Part shown: positions 1 through 9,294 of the stretch, piece by piece
Position numbering within the stretch: position 1 is the stretch's first letter
Layout of the letters: each line of letters opens with the position of its first letter
From: an uncultured Gammaproteobacteria bacterium
GTDB lineage: Bacteria; Pseudomonadota; Gammaproteobacteria; Pseudomonadales; Ketobacteraceae
Assembly (NCBI GenBank): GCA_913063125.1
Contig: CAJXZM010000056.1
Span: 1 to 34,566 of the forward strand
Direction of reading: 5' to 3'
Length of the DNA stretch: 34,566 nucleotides
The notes under the pieces: generated by a model
Databases searched by the model: none
Told to the model about the DNA's origin: nothing
Seen by the model: only the letters and a program-made list of their open reading frames with translations
Made by a program: the position numbers and the translations under genes

Positions 1-1766
1 CGTGGTTTTGCCTGCTCAATATCATCAGGTATATTTTGCCCATTTGTAGTATAGGCAACAGATAGCTGATGTTCTATTGCAACATTTAATGCTTCTCCCA
101 AACTAGCCGACTCATCAAGCTTTGTTAGAACGCATCCGTCTAACCCTAGACTTTTATAGTCCATAACGGCCTTATCAAGTATGCGCTGTTGGCTGGTAGC
201 AGATAGCACTAACCACTTCTGAATAGGCGTGGTTGCTGAGGTTAGCTGTGCAATTTGTTCTTCCCAAGCGCAATCTTTATGGCTAAGCCCTGCGGTATCA
301 ATTAATACCATTTTTTTTCTGCTCAATCCCTGTAAAGCTGACTCTAAGGACTGATTGCCTGCAACGACACGTAGCGGAACCTTTAATATTTTACTCAAAA
401 CGCGTAATTGCTCATGTCCCGCTATGCGATAACTATCCGTTGTTATTAACGCCAAGCTTTCTGGACCATGGGCTAAAACATATTCTGCTGCAAGCTTTGC
501 AATAGTCGTTGTTTTACCAACGCCTGCTGGACCAACAAAAGCAATTACCCCTTCTTTTTTAGGAACGCTATCAAACACCGGTACACGAGAAGATAGATCA
601 ATAAGCACTTTACGCCACGCCTCTTTCTTAGAATCTTGACTATCCACTTGTTGCGACAAACTGCGAGATAATGTTGATGACAAGCCCATTTTCACCAATC
701 GTTTAAATATGGCGGCTGAGATCGGATGGCGATAACTAAAATCGCCCCATGCAACATTACCCAGTTGAGAATTAATCATGCTACGTAGCTGCTGTAGCTC
801 ATCACGCATTTGATGTATATCTTGCGTTGACTCCGCGGGGAGTGCTTGAGACGCAACAGGCACCAGGGTTGCTTTTTGAGGATCCTCAAAAGCTAATCTC
901 GTATCCTCATGCAACGGTCGATCTTGCACTCTATCTTGCGGAACGTTAGCCTGAGGTTCTTCATGTTGAGCCCCGTAATGATCTTGCCTCTGCTGACGCG
1001 GCTCGTGCTGAGGTTGCTCGTGCTGAGGTTGCTGGTGCTGTGGTTGCTGGTGCTGTGGTTGCTGGTGCTGTGGTTGCTGGTGCTGTGGTTGCTGGTGCTG
1101 TGGTTGCTGCGGTTGCTGTAACCGTTGCATTGCTTCACTTTCAGCGCGAGCTTCATACTCTTCAAAAAAAGACATCCGTCTATTTTGAGTTTGTTGCATT
1201 GCTGCAGAAGGGCCCCTTTCCTCGCGCCGCGCATTTCTTTCATAAGCTTCACGCTTATCCTGACTATCCTGACCACCTTGACGATCGATATTACTATCAC
1301 TAGCAAATCGCTCACGTCTTTTCTCTACAGGTGGCATCAGATTATCAGCTTGGCTCTTTTTTTGTGCTGCAGGGCTGATAGAAACCCCATCACGTTGATA
1401 ACTATCCACAAACTCCGAACGCCCTCCTGCATCAAGTTGCTGACGTTGCTGGCTTAGCAGTGAGCGCATCTCATCTCGACGCCCGCTATCTTTTACCGCT
1501 GCCAAGGTTTCCTTTAATACGCGATTAGCATCCCCTTGCACGGGAGAAAATTGTGGATTGCCATCGGTGTAATCTGGAATATGTGATTTTTGACGTTCGT
1601 TGTGTTTATGGTCCACCATAGCTTGCTCGTAATCCAGAGCCACACTAACTTCGACCCCTCCTGAAACCTTTCGATTTGACAGAATAACCGCATCGGAACC
1701 CATTGTTTCTCGGACCAACTTCAATGCCTGACGCATATCCGGTGCAACAAACTTTTTCGCTTTCAT
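1..1766 (-). CDS. flhF: FlhF, SRP-type GTPase for flagellar placement (3' end missing)
   Basis: FlhF is an SRP/FtsY-like GTPase that directs the polar flagellum and its number. I read 588 codons from the ATG at 1766 to the window edge; the C-terminus lies outside. The start MKAKKFVAPDMRQALK is the typical FlhF N-terminus. It is followed by a long, low-complexity, charged and Gln/Pro/His-rich linker (about residues 60-290), then the NG domain. Visible GTPase motifs are P-loop GPAGVGKTTT (about residue 410), LIDTAGLS (G3, about 487) and LTKLDES (G4, about 548). The ATG is 2 bases after the flhA stop, so the two are co-transcribed. The linker contains an in-frame 15-bp tandem repeat, listed separately. 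No frame break was found on translating the visible part. Identity is secure; a flhG/fleN gene would be expected next, off the left edge. Confidence 0.96.
   Translation of the reverse strand, partial: MKAKKFVAPDMRQALKLVRETMGSDAVILSNRKVSGGVEVSVALDYEQAMVDHKHNERQKSHIPDYTDGNPQFSPVQGDANRVLKETLAAVKDSGRRDEMRSLLSQQRQQLDAGGRSEFVDSYQRDGVSISPAAQKKSQADNLMPPVEKRRERFASDSNIDRQGGQDSQDKREAYERNARREERGPSAAMQQTQNRRMSFFEEYEARAESEAMQRLQQPQQPQHQQPQHQQPQHQQPQHQQPQHQQPQHEQPQHEPRQQRQDHYGAQHEEPQANVPQDRVQDRPLHEDTRLAFEDPQKATLVPVASQALPAESTQDIHQMRDELQQLRSMINSQLGNVAWGDFSYRHPISAAIFKRLVKMGLSSTLSRSLSQQVDSQDSKKEAWRKVLIDLSSRVPVFDSVPKKEGVIAFVGPAGVGKTTTIAKLAAEYVLAHGPESLALITTDSYRIAGHEQLRVLSKILKVPLRVVAGNQSLESALQGLSRKKMVLIDTAGLSHKDCAWEEQIAQLTSATTPIQKWLVLSATSQQRILDKAVMDYKSLGLDGCVLTKLDESASLGEALNVAIEHQLSVAYTTNGQNIPDDIEQAKP
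1001..1105 (-). repeat. 15-bp tandem repeat inside flhF
   Basis: Seven head-to-tail 15-bp units (plus-strand unit gctggtgctgtggtt; the two leftmost units differ at two positions each). They encode QQPQH/EQPQH pentapeptides in the FlhF linker. The unit length is a multiple of three, so copy-number change would alter linker length without breaking the frame. The five units at the right are identical, which suggests recent expansion. Confidence 0.95.
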
Positions 1767-1768
1767 AA

Positions 1769-3895
1769 TTACTGACCCACACTTGCGACAATAGTTATTT
1801 GTTTGGAATCTGGTATTTCGTTATACGACAATACGTTTAAGCCATGAACGCTGAAGCGTAAAAATCGAGATAACATGGAACGAATTCCGGTTGATACCAA
1901 CAATACTGGAGGTTGCCCTGCTAATTCTTGCTTTTGTGATGCCTCTGCTACGGAGCGTTGTAACTTATCCGCTAAACCAGGTTCAATCACTGCATCTGAA
2001 CTACTACCGCCAGCTTGTTGTGCTTGTGATACTGACTGTAGCAACAATTGTTCCAACTCTGGCTGAAGCGTAATAACAGGCAGTTCATTGGCTACACCGT
2101 AGATAGTCTGTACGATTAGGCGTGCTAACGATATTCGAGCAGCCCCCGTTAATGCGTCAGTGTCTTGACTTCTTGGTGCCAGCTCCGCCAACGCTTCAGC
2201 AATCGTTCGAATATCCTTAATTGGAATGCCTTCTTGTAGTAAGTTTTGAAGCACTTTATGCAACCGACTCAATGGTAATGGGTTGGGAACTAAACTTTCC
2301 ACCAACTTAGGTGATGTGGATTGAAGGTTATCCAATAACTTCTGCACCTCTTCAAAACCCAATAACTCATGAGCATGTTTTTGCATGATCTGATTGATAT
2401 GTGTTGCTACTACAGTGCTTGCATCAACCACCGTATAACCCATGGTTTGTGCCTGATCGCGCTGAGAATTCTCTATCCACACTGCATCTAAACCAAACGC
2501 AGGGTCTTTACCTGCAATACCTTGAATTGTGCCAAAAACTTGACCCGGATTAATCGCTAGATCCCGATCAGGGTGAATCTCTGCCTCATCAATACTTACA
2601 CCCATAAGGGTCACGCGATAAGAATTAGGGAGTAAATCTAAGTTATCTCGAATATGCACCGACGGCATAAGAAACCCCATCTCTTGAGATAGTTTTTTCC
2701 TGACACCCTTAATCCGTCCAAGCAACTGTCCACCCTGACTTTTATCTACTAGAGGAATTAGGCGATACCCTACTTCCAAACCAATCGCATCAACCGGCTG
2801 CACATCATCCCAGCCTAGCTCTTTGACATCACTCTCTTGAGCAGCAGCCATTGTTTCTAGCTGATCTTTCGTCATCGACTGAGTATCTTCTTTAGTTGTT
2901 GGCCCACCTTTCTTTTTGTAGATCCAATACGCCCCCCCGGCACATACCGAAGCCAGCCCTAAAAAAGCGATATGAGGCATGCCTGGAACCAACCCCATTA
3001 TCATTAAAATTCCAGCGGCAACGGCCAGTGCCTGAGGGCTTGCGAACATTTGATCAAAAATTTGAGCACCCATCTCTTTTGATGTAGTGGTTCTTGTTAC
3101 AATTAATGCAGCAGATGTAGATAATAACAATGAAGGGATTTGCGCGACTAGGCCATCACCAATGGTTAACAATGCGTAAACTTTCAAGGCATCGGTAAAA
3201 CCAAGGCCATGCTGCGCCATTCCAATCGCTAAACCACCCACAATATTAATGATTAGAATTAATATCCCTGCTATTGCATCTCCGCGAACAAACTTACTTG
3301 CTCCATCCATTGCACCGTAAAAGTCGGCTTCTTGCGCAACGTCTGCTCGACGTGTTTTTGCTTCATCTTGATCAATCAAACCGGAATTGAGGTCTGCATC
3401 TATAGCCATTTGCTTACCGGGCATAGCATCTAACGTAAAACGTGCACTTACTTCCGCTATTCGCCCAGCACCTTTGGTAACTACGACAAAATTGATAATC
3501 ACAAGGATAAGAAATACAACAAGACCAACGGCGTAATTACCGCCAATAACCACTTCACCAAACGCTTGAATCACTTTACCTGCCGCGTCACCGCCTTCAT
3601 GTCCGTCGAGTAGTACTACCCGGGTTGACGCTACGTTGAGCGCAAGACGTAACAAGGTGGCTACCAGTAATATGGTGGGAAATACGGCAAAGTCGAGGGG
3701 CCTTAGGGAATATACAGCGACAAGTAATACAACAAGGGCAAGGGCTATATTGAAGGTGAAGAACATATCCAGTAAAAAAGGCGGGATGCGCAATGTCATC
3801 ATGCCCATAACCACTATTAGGAATATGGGAGCACCTAGATTTGCCTTTTTACTCGCTTCTTTAAATTGGGAAGCAAACCCTGCAGCTTCTGCCAT
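1769..3895 (-). CDS. flhA: FlhA, flagellar type III export gate
   Basis: FlhA is the large inner-membrane export-gate protein of the flagellar type III secretion apparatus; its cytoplasmic ring binds chaperone-substrate complexes. The 708 residues match the family's length of about 700. The N-terminal third is strongly hydrophobic, with about eight membrane segments, and contains the FHIPEP-family signature around RLALNVASTRVVLL followed by GHEGGDAAGKVI. The C-terminal part (from about residue 360) is the soluble domain. An AAGGGTG ribosome-binding site precedes the ATG by 7 bases. It sits between flhB and flhF, with a 118-base gap from flhB that holds a weak sigma-54-like motif. Identity is secure. 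Confidence 0.97.
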   Translation of the reverse strand: MAEAAGFASQFKEASKKANLGAPIFLIVVMGMMTLRIPPFLLDMFFTFNIALALVVLLVAVYSLRPLDFAVFPTILLVATLLRLALNVASTRVVLLDGHEGGDAAGKVIQAFGEVVIGGNYAVGLVVFLILVIINFVVVTKGAGRIAEVSARFTLDAMPGKQMAIDADLNSGLIDQDEAKTRRADVAQEADFYGAMDGASKFVRGDAIAGILILIINIVGGLAIGMAQHGLGFTDALKVYALLTIGDGLVAQIPSLLLSTSAALIVTRTTTSKEMGAQIFDQMFASPQALAVAAGILMIMGLVPGMPHIAFLGLASVCAGGAYWIYKKKGGPTTKEDTQSMTKDQLETMAAAQESDVKELGWDDVQPVDAIGLEVGYRLIPLVDKSQGGQLLGRIKGVRKKLSQEMGFLMPSVHIRDNLDLLPNSYRVTLMGVSIDEAEIHPDRDLAINPGQVFGTIQGIAGKDPAFGLDAVWIENSQRDQAQTMGYTVVDASTVVATHINQIMQKHAHELLGFEEVQKLLDNLQSTSPKLVESLVPNPLPLSRLHKVLQNLLQEGIPIKDIRTIAEALAELAPRSQDTDALTGAARISLARLIVQTIYGVANELPVITLQPELEQLLLQSVSQAQQAGGSSSDAVIEPGLADKLQRSVAEASQKQELAGQPPVLLVSTGIRSMLSRFLRFSVHGLNVLSYNEIPDSKQITIVASVGQ

Positions 3896-3954
3896 TAATG
3901 AACACCCTTGGTTAAAGCCAATTTTTTGGCAATTTGTGTTATATGGGTGTTACT

Positions 3955-3970
3955 TGCAAGAAGCTGTCCT
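3955..3970 (-). promoter_or_regulatory. Candidate sigma-54 promoter for flhA (weak -24)
   Basis: The minus strand reads AGGACAG-CTTC-TTGCA, with the GG and GC separated by exactly 10 bases as RpoN promoters need. The -12 box is perfect but the -24 box differs from TGGCACG at the first and fourth positions. It lies about 60 bases upstream of the flhA ATG in the only sizeable gap of the flhB-flhA-flhF run. flhA is RpoN-dependent in some polar-flagellate gammaproteobacteria, so the position fits. The call is tentative. Confidence 0.4.
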
Positions 3971-4013
3971 ACTTTTGGAGAATGTTTACTTCTGTATAGT
4001 AGATAGGGTGATA

Positions 4014-5147
4014 TTAATCCCGCTTCAAGTCATCCGGAACGTCAAAATCAGGCACATTACCAGGATTATCGCCCTTGCCTTTCGTAAACTCAGCTAACTG
4101 ATAGACGTACGCAAGAACCTGGGCCACGGATACATACAACCCTGTTGGTATCTCCTGCTCCAGCTTGGTGTTGTAATAAATAGATCGCGCTAACGGTGGT
4201 GCGGTAACTATGGTGACTTTATGTTCAATAGCAACACGCTTAATTTGCTCTGCCATTAAGTCCACGCCTTTTGCCACTAGCCGCGGAGCTGCCATCGTTC
4301 CATGTTCGTATTTTAATGCCACCGCAAAATGACTAGGGTTAGTGATGATGACATCCGCATCCGGGACAGCAGACATCATTCGGTTTTGGGATATTTCTTG
4401 TTGCATCCGTCGAATACGGCCTTTTACTTCGGGCTTTCCTTCTGTGTCTTTGCTTTCATCTTTAATTTCTTGTTTCGTCATTTTCATCTGTTTATTATGT
4501 TGAAACAGTTGAAAAGGCACATCAATGGCAGCGATAAACAACAATGAAGTACTGAGGAATATAAAACATTTACCAACAATATCGACACCATGCGCGATGG
4601 CGGACCGAGGATTTTCAAAGCCTAACGCCATCAGTTCATGCTGATAATAACTTAACGCTAAGAACCCAAAAAAACCCACAAGTACAAATTTACTAAATGC
4701 TTTGACGAGTTCCATTAGACCATTTACTGAAAATATTTTTTTCATCCCTTTGATCGGATTCATTTTACTCATTTTTGGCGCAAGGGACTTCCAGCTAAAT
4801 ATCCAACCACCAAACAGACCAGGAACAAACAAAGCAATAAACGCTAACATTAGAAAAAATATGGATAACGAGGAAAACGTAGAGAAAATAGCGTTTTCAA
4901 ATTTGTGAGCAATAAAGTTTAAATCAAATATTTCAGCCCGCGTTAAACTCATCGTTTCACTGAAATTTGCTGTCAGCGCCTCTATAAGCGGTCCCGCTAG
5001 AAGCAGACACCCCATCGATCCAGCCACCATAATCCCCGCCGCCGCCAACTCTTTGGATCGAGGTATTTGACCTTTTTTACGCGAGTCATCGATCTTTTTC
5101 TGGGTGGGTTCTTCGGTTTTCTCCTGGGCACTTTCTTCTTCAGCCAT
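4014..5147 (-). CDS. flhB: FlhB, export-switch protein
   Basis: FlhB is the substrate-specificity switch of flagellar export: an N-terminal four-helix membrane domain joined to a cytoplasmic domain that cuts itself at an NPTH site. The 377 residues fit the family. The N-terminus (MAEEESAQEKTEEPTQKK) and the conserved linker are typical. The cleavage site reads N270-P-S-H273, with Ser replacing the usual Thr. The start is 27 bases after the fliR stop, so it belongs to the same operon. FlhB works with FliK, also encoded here, to end hook growth. Identity is secure; the effect of the Ser variant is unknown. Confidence 0.96.
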   Translation of the reverse strand: MAEEESAQEKTEEPTQKKIDDSRKKGQIPRSKELAAAGIMVAGSMGCLLLAGPLIEALTANFSETMSLTRAEIFDLNFIAHKFENAIFSTFSSLSIFFLMLAFIALFVPGLFGGWIFSWKSLAPKMSKMNPIKGMKKIFSVNGLMELVKAFSKFVLVGFFGFLALSYYQHELMALGFENPRSAIAHGVDIVGKCFIFLSTSLLFIAAIDVPFQLFQHNKQMKMTKQEIKDESKDTEGKPEVKGRIRRMQQEISQNRMMSAVPDADVIITNPSHFAVALKYEHGTMAAPRLVAKGVDLMAEQIKRVAIEHKVTIVTAPPLARSIYYNTKLEQEIPTGLYVSVAQVLAYVYQLAEFTKGKGDNPGNVPDFDVPDDLKRD

Positions 5148-5174
5148 AGACTGCTAGTGCTCCTCTTGCGTTGA

Positions 5175-5945
5175 TCACTGAACAATACTCTTCATGCTCA
5201 AAAATGCATGAGCACTCAGAACATCAAATTGTGGCAATACATTAGGTAGTGTTAACCAAATAATCACCAAGCCAGTTACCATAGTAAAAGGGAAGCCTAT
5301 TGAAATAATATTCATCTGTGGTGCGACACGGCTAATTACACCAAAAGTAAAGTTCACCACCAATAATGAAATAACAGCAGGCCAGGCTACCAACAAACCC
5401 GAAGAAAACAACCACGACCCCATTTTTGCTAATGCCATTAAGCTTTCTTGTGGCAGCGGCTCACCAATGGGAAGCGTTGTAAAACTTTCTGCTAACATCG
5501 ATATAACCGTTAAGTGCCCATTCATGGTAAAAAACAGCAGGTTTATCGACATCAAATATAATTGACTGATAGACGTGACATTAATCCCATTCACAGGATC
5601 CATTAACGTACCAAACCCCAGCCCAGACTGCATTGCGACCAACTGCCCTCCCACAACAAATATTTGAAACAATACTTGCAAGGTAAACGCCATAACCGCA
5701 CCTATTAAAATTTGCTGACCAATGATAAACGTTGATGCCAACGAAAAAGGTTCCAAATCAGGCACCTTTCCAGATAACCCATTAGCAATCAGTAAGGTAA
5801 CCGCTAATGCAATGGATAAGCGTAACCGTGTTGAAACTAACGGCGTACTGAGGATGGGCATCACCATAAAAAAACCACCCACACGAGCAAATGTCCAAAT
5901 ATATTGGGTTAACAGCGAATAAATAGTATTAACTGCATATTCCAT
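5175..5945 (-). CDS. fliR: FliR, export-gate membrane protein
   Basis: FliR is one of the FliPQR core membrane proteins that form the export channel at the flagellar base. The 256 residues match the family (about 255-265). Several long hydrophobic segments run through the whole protein, and the segment GLGFGTLMDPVNG in the middle is typical of FliR. The ATG lies 9 bases after the fliQ stop, in the standard fliP-fliQ-fliR-flhB order. No strong Shine-Dalgarno sequence is visible, so translation may be coupled to fliQ. Confidence 0.96.
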   Translation of the reverse strand: MEYAVNTIYSLLTQYIWTFARVGGFFMVMPILSTPLVSTRLRLSIALAVTLLIANGLSGKVPDLEPFSLASTFIIGQQILIGAVMAFTLQVLFQIFVVGGQLVAMQSGLGFGTLMDPVNGINVTSISQLYLMSINLLFFTMNGHLTVISMLAESFTTLPIGEPLPQESLMALAKMGSWLFSSGLLVAWPAVISLLVVNFTFGVISRVAPQMNIISIGFPFTMVTGLVIIWLTLPNVLPQFDVLSAHAFLSMKSIVQ

Positions 5946-5954
5946 TTAGCCGCT

Positions 5955-6224
5955 TTACCGTATTAACGAAGGTATATCTGTCAGTAGCCGGACGGTAAAT
6001 TCCAATATCACATTCCCTAACCAGGGAGCTGTGTATGCAAGTACCGACAACGTCACAAGAAGTCGTGGTAAAAAGCTCAGTGTTTGTTCATTAATTTGAG
6101 TGGCCGCTTGAAACATGGATACCACAAGCCCCACCATTAAACTCGGTACAATAATGACGCACACTAAAAGCATGGCGATGTAGAGAGAGTTTCTCATCAG
6201 GTCAGTTACAACTTCTGCTGTCAT
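5955..6224 (-). CDS. fliQ: FliQ, export-gate membrane protein
   Basis: FliQ is a small two-helix membrane protein of the flagellar export gate, surrounding the FliP/FliR core. The 89 residues equal the usual family length. Two hydrophobic stretches (about residues 15-38 and 52-74) flank the conserved loop FQAATQINEQTLSFLPR. A clear AGGAG ribosome-binding site lies 6 bases before the ATG. It follows fliP by 56 bases and precedes fliR. Confidence 0.97.
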   Translation of the reverse strand: MTAEVVTDLMRNSLYIAMLLVCVIIVPSLMVGLVVSMFQAATQINEQTLSFLPRLLVTLSVLAYTAPWLGNVILEFTVRLLTDIPSLIR

Positions 6225-6280
6225 TGGATGCTCCTATTCTATCTTGTTGTATATTGTTGTATCAAATTATAGAGGCTTCG

Positions 6281-7042
6281 CTATGTCGTTCCAAAACTGG
6301 CGGCAACGGTGCCAATAATCATTGCCCAACCGTCAACAAACACAAACAACATAATTTTAAAAGGCAACGATACGATAAGAGGTGACAACATCATCATACC
6401 CATAGCCATTAGTACACTCGCAACGACCAAATCAATAATCAAAAAAGGAATAAACAATAAGAAACCTATCTGAAACGCAGTTTTCAACTCACTGGTTACG
6501 AATGCAGGAATCACCACGGTCATTGGCACTTCATCAAGGCTAGCATAACGAACATTGTTATTAGCACCTTTCGATAAGTCTAAAAATATCGCCATGTCGG
6601 TTTCTCGCGTTTGTGCCAACATGAACTTGCGAAAAGGTTTTAACGCTAAATCCAATGCAGCAGCTGCTTCAATTTCTTCATCCATATAAGGCTGTGCCGC
6701 TTTTTCATATACTTCGTCAAAAACCGGCGTCATAATAAATAACGATAAAAACAACGCCAAACCCACTAGAATTTGATTCGATGGTGTCTGCTGTAACCCC
6801 ATCGCCTGTCGTAAAATTGAAAATACAATAATAATACGTGTAAAAGACGTCATCATCATCAAAAGGGCAGGCAAAAATGACAACATTGTCATCAAAGCAA
6901 GCACTTGAATAGTTACCGTATAACTTTGGGAACCATCCCCATTATCCACCAACGTTAACGCAGGAATACCCGCAACGTCAGCGCTGTAACCGGCAGAGCT
7001 TAATGACATCAATGCAAACAACATCAACACACGACTAATCAC
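6281..7042 (-). CDS. fliP: FliP, export-gate membrane protein
   Basis: FliP is the main pore subunit of the flagellar type III export gate. The 253 residues include a cleavable-looking signal sequence at the N-terminus (residues 1-20, ending SAGYSA), as known for FliP. The signature region [18 protein letters not shown] and the block [16 protein letters not shown] follow, with C-terminal hydrophobic helices. The start overlaps the end of fliO by 8 bases, indicating translational coupling. Identity is secure. Confidence 0.97.
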   Translation of the reverse strand: MISRVLMLFALMSLSSAGYSADVAGIPALTLVDNGDGSQSYTVTIQVLALMTMLSFLPALLMMMTSFTRIIIVFSILRQAMGLQQTPSNQILVGLALFLSLFIMTPVFDEVYEKAAQPYMDEEIEAAAALDLALKPFRKFMLAQTRETDMAIFLDLSKGANNNVRYASLDEVPMTVVIPAFVTSELKTAFQIGFLLFIPFLIIDLVVASVLMAMGMMMLSPLIVSLPFKIMLFVFVDGWAMIIGTVAASFGTT

Positions 7043-7658
7043 TCTTCAGTCCTTCCTTCATTATTTTTTTCATTTTTTCAGAAAAATCGGAGCTAACAGG
7101 CTGCTTCTTTTCCTCTTCGGGAATAACGTCAGATGTATCAACAACAGCCAACGTATGTAACTTGGTGATAGTCGTTGCGGTTACACCCAGTACTAATCGG
7201 GTTCCTTCAATATCAACCACAACCACTTTTTCTTTTGCACCAATCGGGAGTACACCACTAACAGATAAAGAATTTGTCATTCCAAACTTATTGATATTAA
7301 ACCGCTTTAACATCCACGAGCATGAAAATATCAATATCAGAATACTGCCCAACCCAAAAAACATCTTACCAATAGCATCATTACTAACTGTAGGTTTTGT
7401 TACGGACTTGGCGTCTTTTAGTGACGCCAACAGTGATTCTGTAGAAAGGGGCGTTGTAGAAAGCGGCATTGTAGACATCGTGCCATCAGAAGGCGGCTCT
7501 TGCGAAGATGAACTAACATCGTTATTTTCCACATTCGTTACAACACTAGTACTCACGCTTTCACGCTTTTCCGAACCCTCCTCTGCACTCGCGATAGAAG
7601 TAAACAGGACACTTAAAACCAGGCTAAACCCTATCGTTTTAATATTCACCTCAATCAC
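7035..7658 (-). CDS. fliO: FliO, export-gate assembly protein
   Basis: FliO helps FliP assemble into the export gate and is the least conserved gene of the set. This 207-residue form has an N-terminal hydrophobic signal-like stretch (about residues 8-25), a low-complexity Ser/Thr-rich periplasmic part with a short [12 protein letters not shown] repeat, one membrane segment (about 107-121), and a cytoplasmic tail with the typical [16 protein letters not shown]...LVLGV block. The start is GTG immediately after the fliN stop; a second in-frame GTG three codons later is equally possible. Position between fliN and fliP supports the call. Confidence 0.92.
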   Translation of the reverse strand: MIEVNIKTIGFSLVLSVLFTSIASAEEGSEKRESVSTSVVTNVENNDVSSSSQEPPSDGTMSTMPLSTTPLSTESLLASLKDAKSVTKPTVSNDAIGKMFFGLGSILILIFSCSWMLKRFNINKFGMTNSLSVSGVLPIGAKEKVVVVDIEGTRLVLGVTATTITKLHTLAVVDTSDVIPEEEKKQPVSSDFSEKMKKIMKEGLKSD

Positions 7659-8090
7659 CTACCCTAATTTTTTAATTCTCTCTGTGGGACTAATCACGTC
7701 GGTTAACCGAATACCAAATTTCTCATTCACCACCACAACTTCACCATGAGCAATCAAGGTACCATTAACCAATACATCAAGTGGTTCACCCGCCAGACGA
7801 TCCAACTCGATAACGGAACCCTGATTAAGCTGCAATAAATTACGGATATTAATTTGCGTCGACCCCACTTCCATCGTTAACGTAACGGGGATATCCAATA
7901 TCACATCTAAGTTAGGGTTATCGGCTCCAGCAACCGGCATCGACGAGGGAGCAGCGTCTGCTTGCGCCATCAAGTCATCAAGAGGTGCTGGTACCGCACC
8001 AGGCATCTCCTCTTCGACTTCTTGTTGTTCTAATGCCGCAGCCCATTCATCAGCAAGTGCAGCATCATCAATATTATCATCATCAGACAT
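7659..8090 (-). CDS. fliN: FliN, C-ring switch protein
   Basis: FliN forms the lower part of the flagellar C-ring and helps switch rotation and dock export substrates. The 143-residue protein has an acidic, poorly conserved N-terminus and a C-terminal SpoA domain (about residues 60-140) with the typical run LLQLNQGSVIELDRLAGEP followed by NGTLIAHGEVVVV and a GIRLTDVISPTERI end. A good GAGGA site lies 7 bases before the ATG. It abuts fliO and is separated from fliM by a 124-base gap holding a triplicated 17-mer. Confidence 0.97.
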   Translation of the reverse strand: MSDDDNIDDAALADEWAAALEQQEVEEEMPGAVPAPLDDLMAQADAAPSSMPVAGADNPNLDVILDIPVTLTMEVGSTQINIRNLLQLNQGSVIELDRLAGEPLDVLVNGTLIAHGEVVVVNEKFGIRLTDVISPTERIKKLG

Positions 8091-8120
8091 ACATCATTCC
8101 TCACCTTTCTTTACTTACGT

Positions 8121-8171
8121 TATTCTTTGGCTCACGCTATTCTTTGGCTCACGCTATTCTTTGGCTCACGC
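8121..8171. repeat. Three tandem 17-bp repeats between fliM and fliN
   Basis: Three perfect copies of tattctttggctcacgc lie head to tail in the 124-base gap between the end of fliM (8215) and the start of fliN (8090). The array is 31 bases upstream of the fliN ATG on the transcript. It is non-coding, so copy number changes the spacing between two genes whose products are needed in fixed ratio. No protein-binding or RNA-fold role is evident. Confidence 0.93.
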
Positions 8172-8214
8172 TATTGCTTTATCCACATCGTCAGATCAGG
8201 ACTAACAGCGAATA

Positions 8215-9279
8215 TTATTCAACACTGTTCTTTAATCTCTCCTCTTCTTCGCGCTCAGCTTTAATTTGCTCTCGAAGAAACGCTAACCGAGACCCTTTAC
8301 CGCTATCCAAATCGGGCTTTTCGATTTTATTGACTATCTGCACTGCAAGATTTCCATTTGCAGCTCCTAGTTTCCCTGTAAAGGTAGGGATCTCGTTGGC
8401 CTGAATCAGTACCGTTTCAGGCATATCAACGGGTATAATGTCGCCTTTCTTTAACTCAGACAAATCCTTCAAACTGATTTTTTTCTCTAGCAATTTTCCT
8501 TTAAGGTTTACAACCGCGCCCATGATTTCTTCCCTCAAAGAGGTTTGCCAACGCTCATCTGAATCATCAACATCACTTTGCACCCCTGCATCCAACACTT
8601 CTCGCAAGGGTTCGATCATCGAATAGGGAACGGTCAAATGTAAATCCCCTCCTCCGCCATCCAGCTCTACGTGAAATGAACTGACAACAACCACTTCACT
8701 AGGACTTACTATATTCGCGAGGGATGGATTCACTTCTGAACTCAAATACTCAAATTTTACCGGTAACACTGCCTTCCAAGCTTCCTCCATATCAATGTAA
8801 GCCTGATGCAATACCATTTGTACCACACGATTTTCGGTTGGCGTAAATTCGCGACCTTCTATCTTGGCATGACGTCCATCACCACCAAAAAAATTGTCTA
8901 CTAATTTAAACACCAGTTTGGCGTCAAGAATAAAAAGAGCCGTTCCTCGCAACGGCTTAATACGAACCATATTTAGCGATGTTGGAACGTACAAACTGTG
9001 TACATACTCACCAAACTTTATAACCTGAATACCGCCAACGGATACATCTGCCGTTCGGCGCAGCAAGTTAAACAAACTGATTCTTGTATAGCGTGCGAAA
9101 CGTTCATTCACCATTTCCAGCGTGGGCATTCGTCCACGAACAATACGATCCTGAGTACTGAGGTCGTAGGAATTGACACCGTCTTCCGAATCATCTGGCC
9201 CTGAATCGACATCGCTATCATCAACACCGTGTAAAAGGGCATCAATCTCGTCTTGGGATAATAAATCTTGTACTGCCAT
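8215..9279 (-). CDS. fliM: FliM, C-ring switch protein
   Basis: FliM is the C-ring subunit that binds phosphorylated CheY and sets rotation direction. The N-terminal CheY-binding motif LSQDEIDALLHG (residues 7-18) is intact. The middle domain carries the GGDG motif (in FFGGDGRHAKIEGREFT), and the C-terminal SpoA domain ends with TFTGKLGAANGNLAVQI. The 354 residues make it somewhat longer than the usual 320-340, through an acidic insertion after the CheY motif and a charged tail (KAEREEEERLK). It follows fliL by 15 bases in one operon. Confidence 0.97.
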   Translation of the reverse strand: MAVQDLLSQDEIDALLHGVDDSDVDSGPDDSEDGVNSYDLSTQDRIVRGRMPTLEMVNERFARYTRISLFNLLRRTADVSVGGIQVIKFGEYVHSLYVPTSLNMVRIKPLRGTALFILDAKLVFKLVDNFFGGDGRHAKIEGREFTPTENRVVQMVLHQAYIDMEEAWKAVLPVKFEYLSSEVNPSLANIVSPSEVVVVSSFHVELDGGGGDLHLTVPYSMIEPLREVLDAGVQSDVDDSDERWQTSLREEIMGAVVNLKGKLLEKKISLKDLSELKKGDIIPVDMPETVLIQANEIPTFTGKLGAANGNLAVQIVNKIEKPDLDSGKGSRLAFLREQIKAEREEEERLKNSVE

Positions 9280-9294
9280 GCTTTTACAACCTAC

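Noticed and set aside
893..1315. Repetitive open reading frame antisense or out of frame to flhF
   Set aside because: It is a by-product of the 15-bp repeat; the flhF frame translates as an intact FlhF with P-loop and correct start.
3917..3930. gccaa-tttt-ttggc hairpin before flhA
   Set aside because: Only a 5-bp stem, no T-run on the right side, and inside the presumed flhA leader; not convincing as a terminator.
3636..4097. 153-codon plus-strand open frame across the flhA start and flhB end
   Set aside because: It overlaps two certain genes on the other strand and has no protein-like domain pattern.
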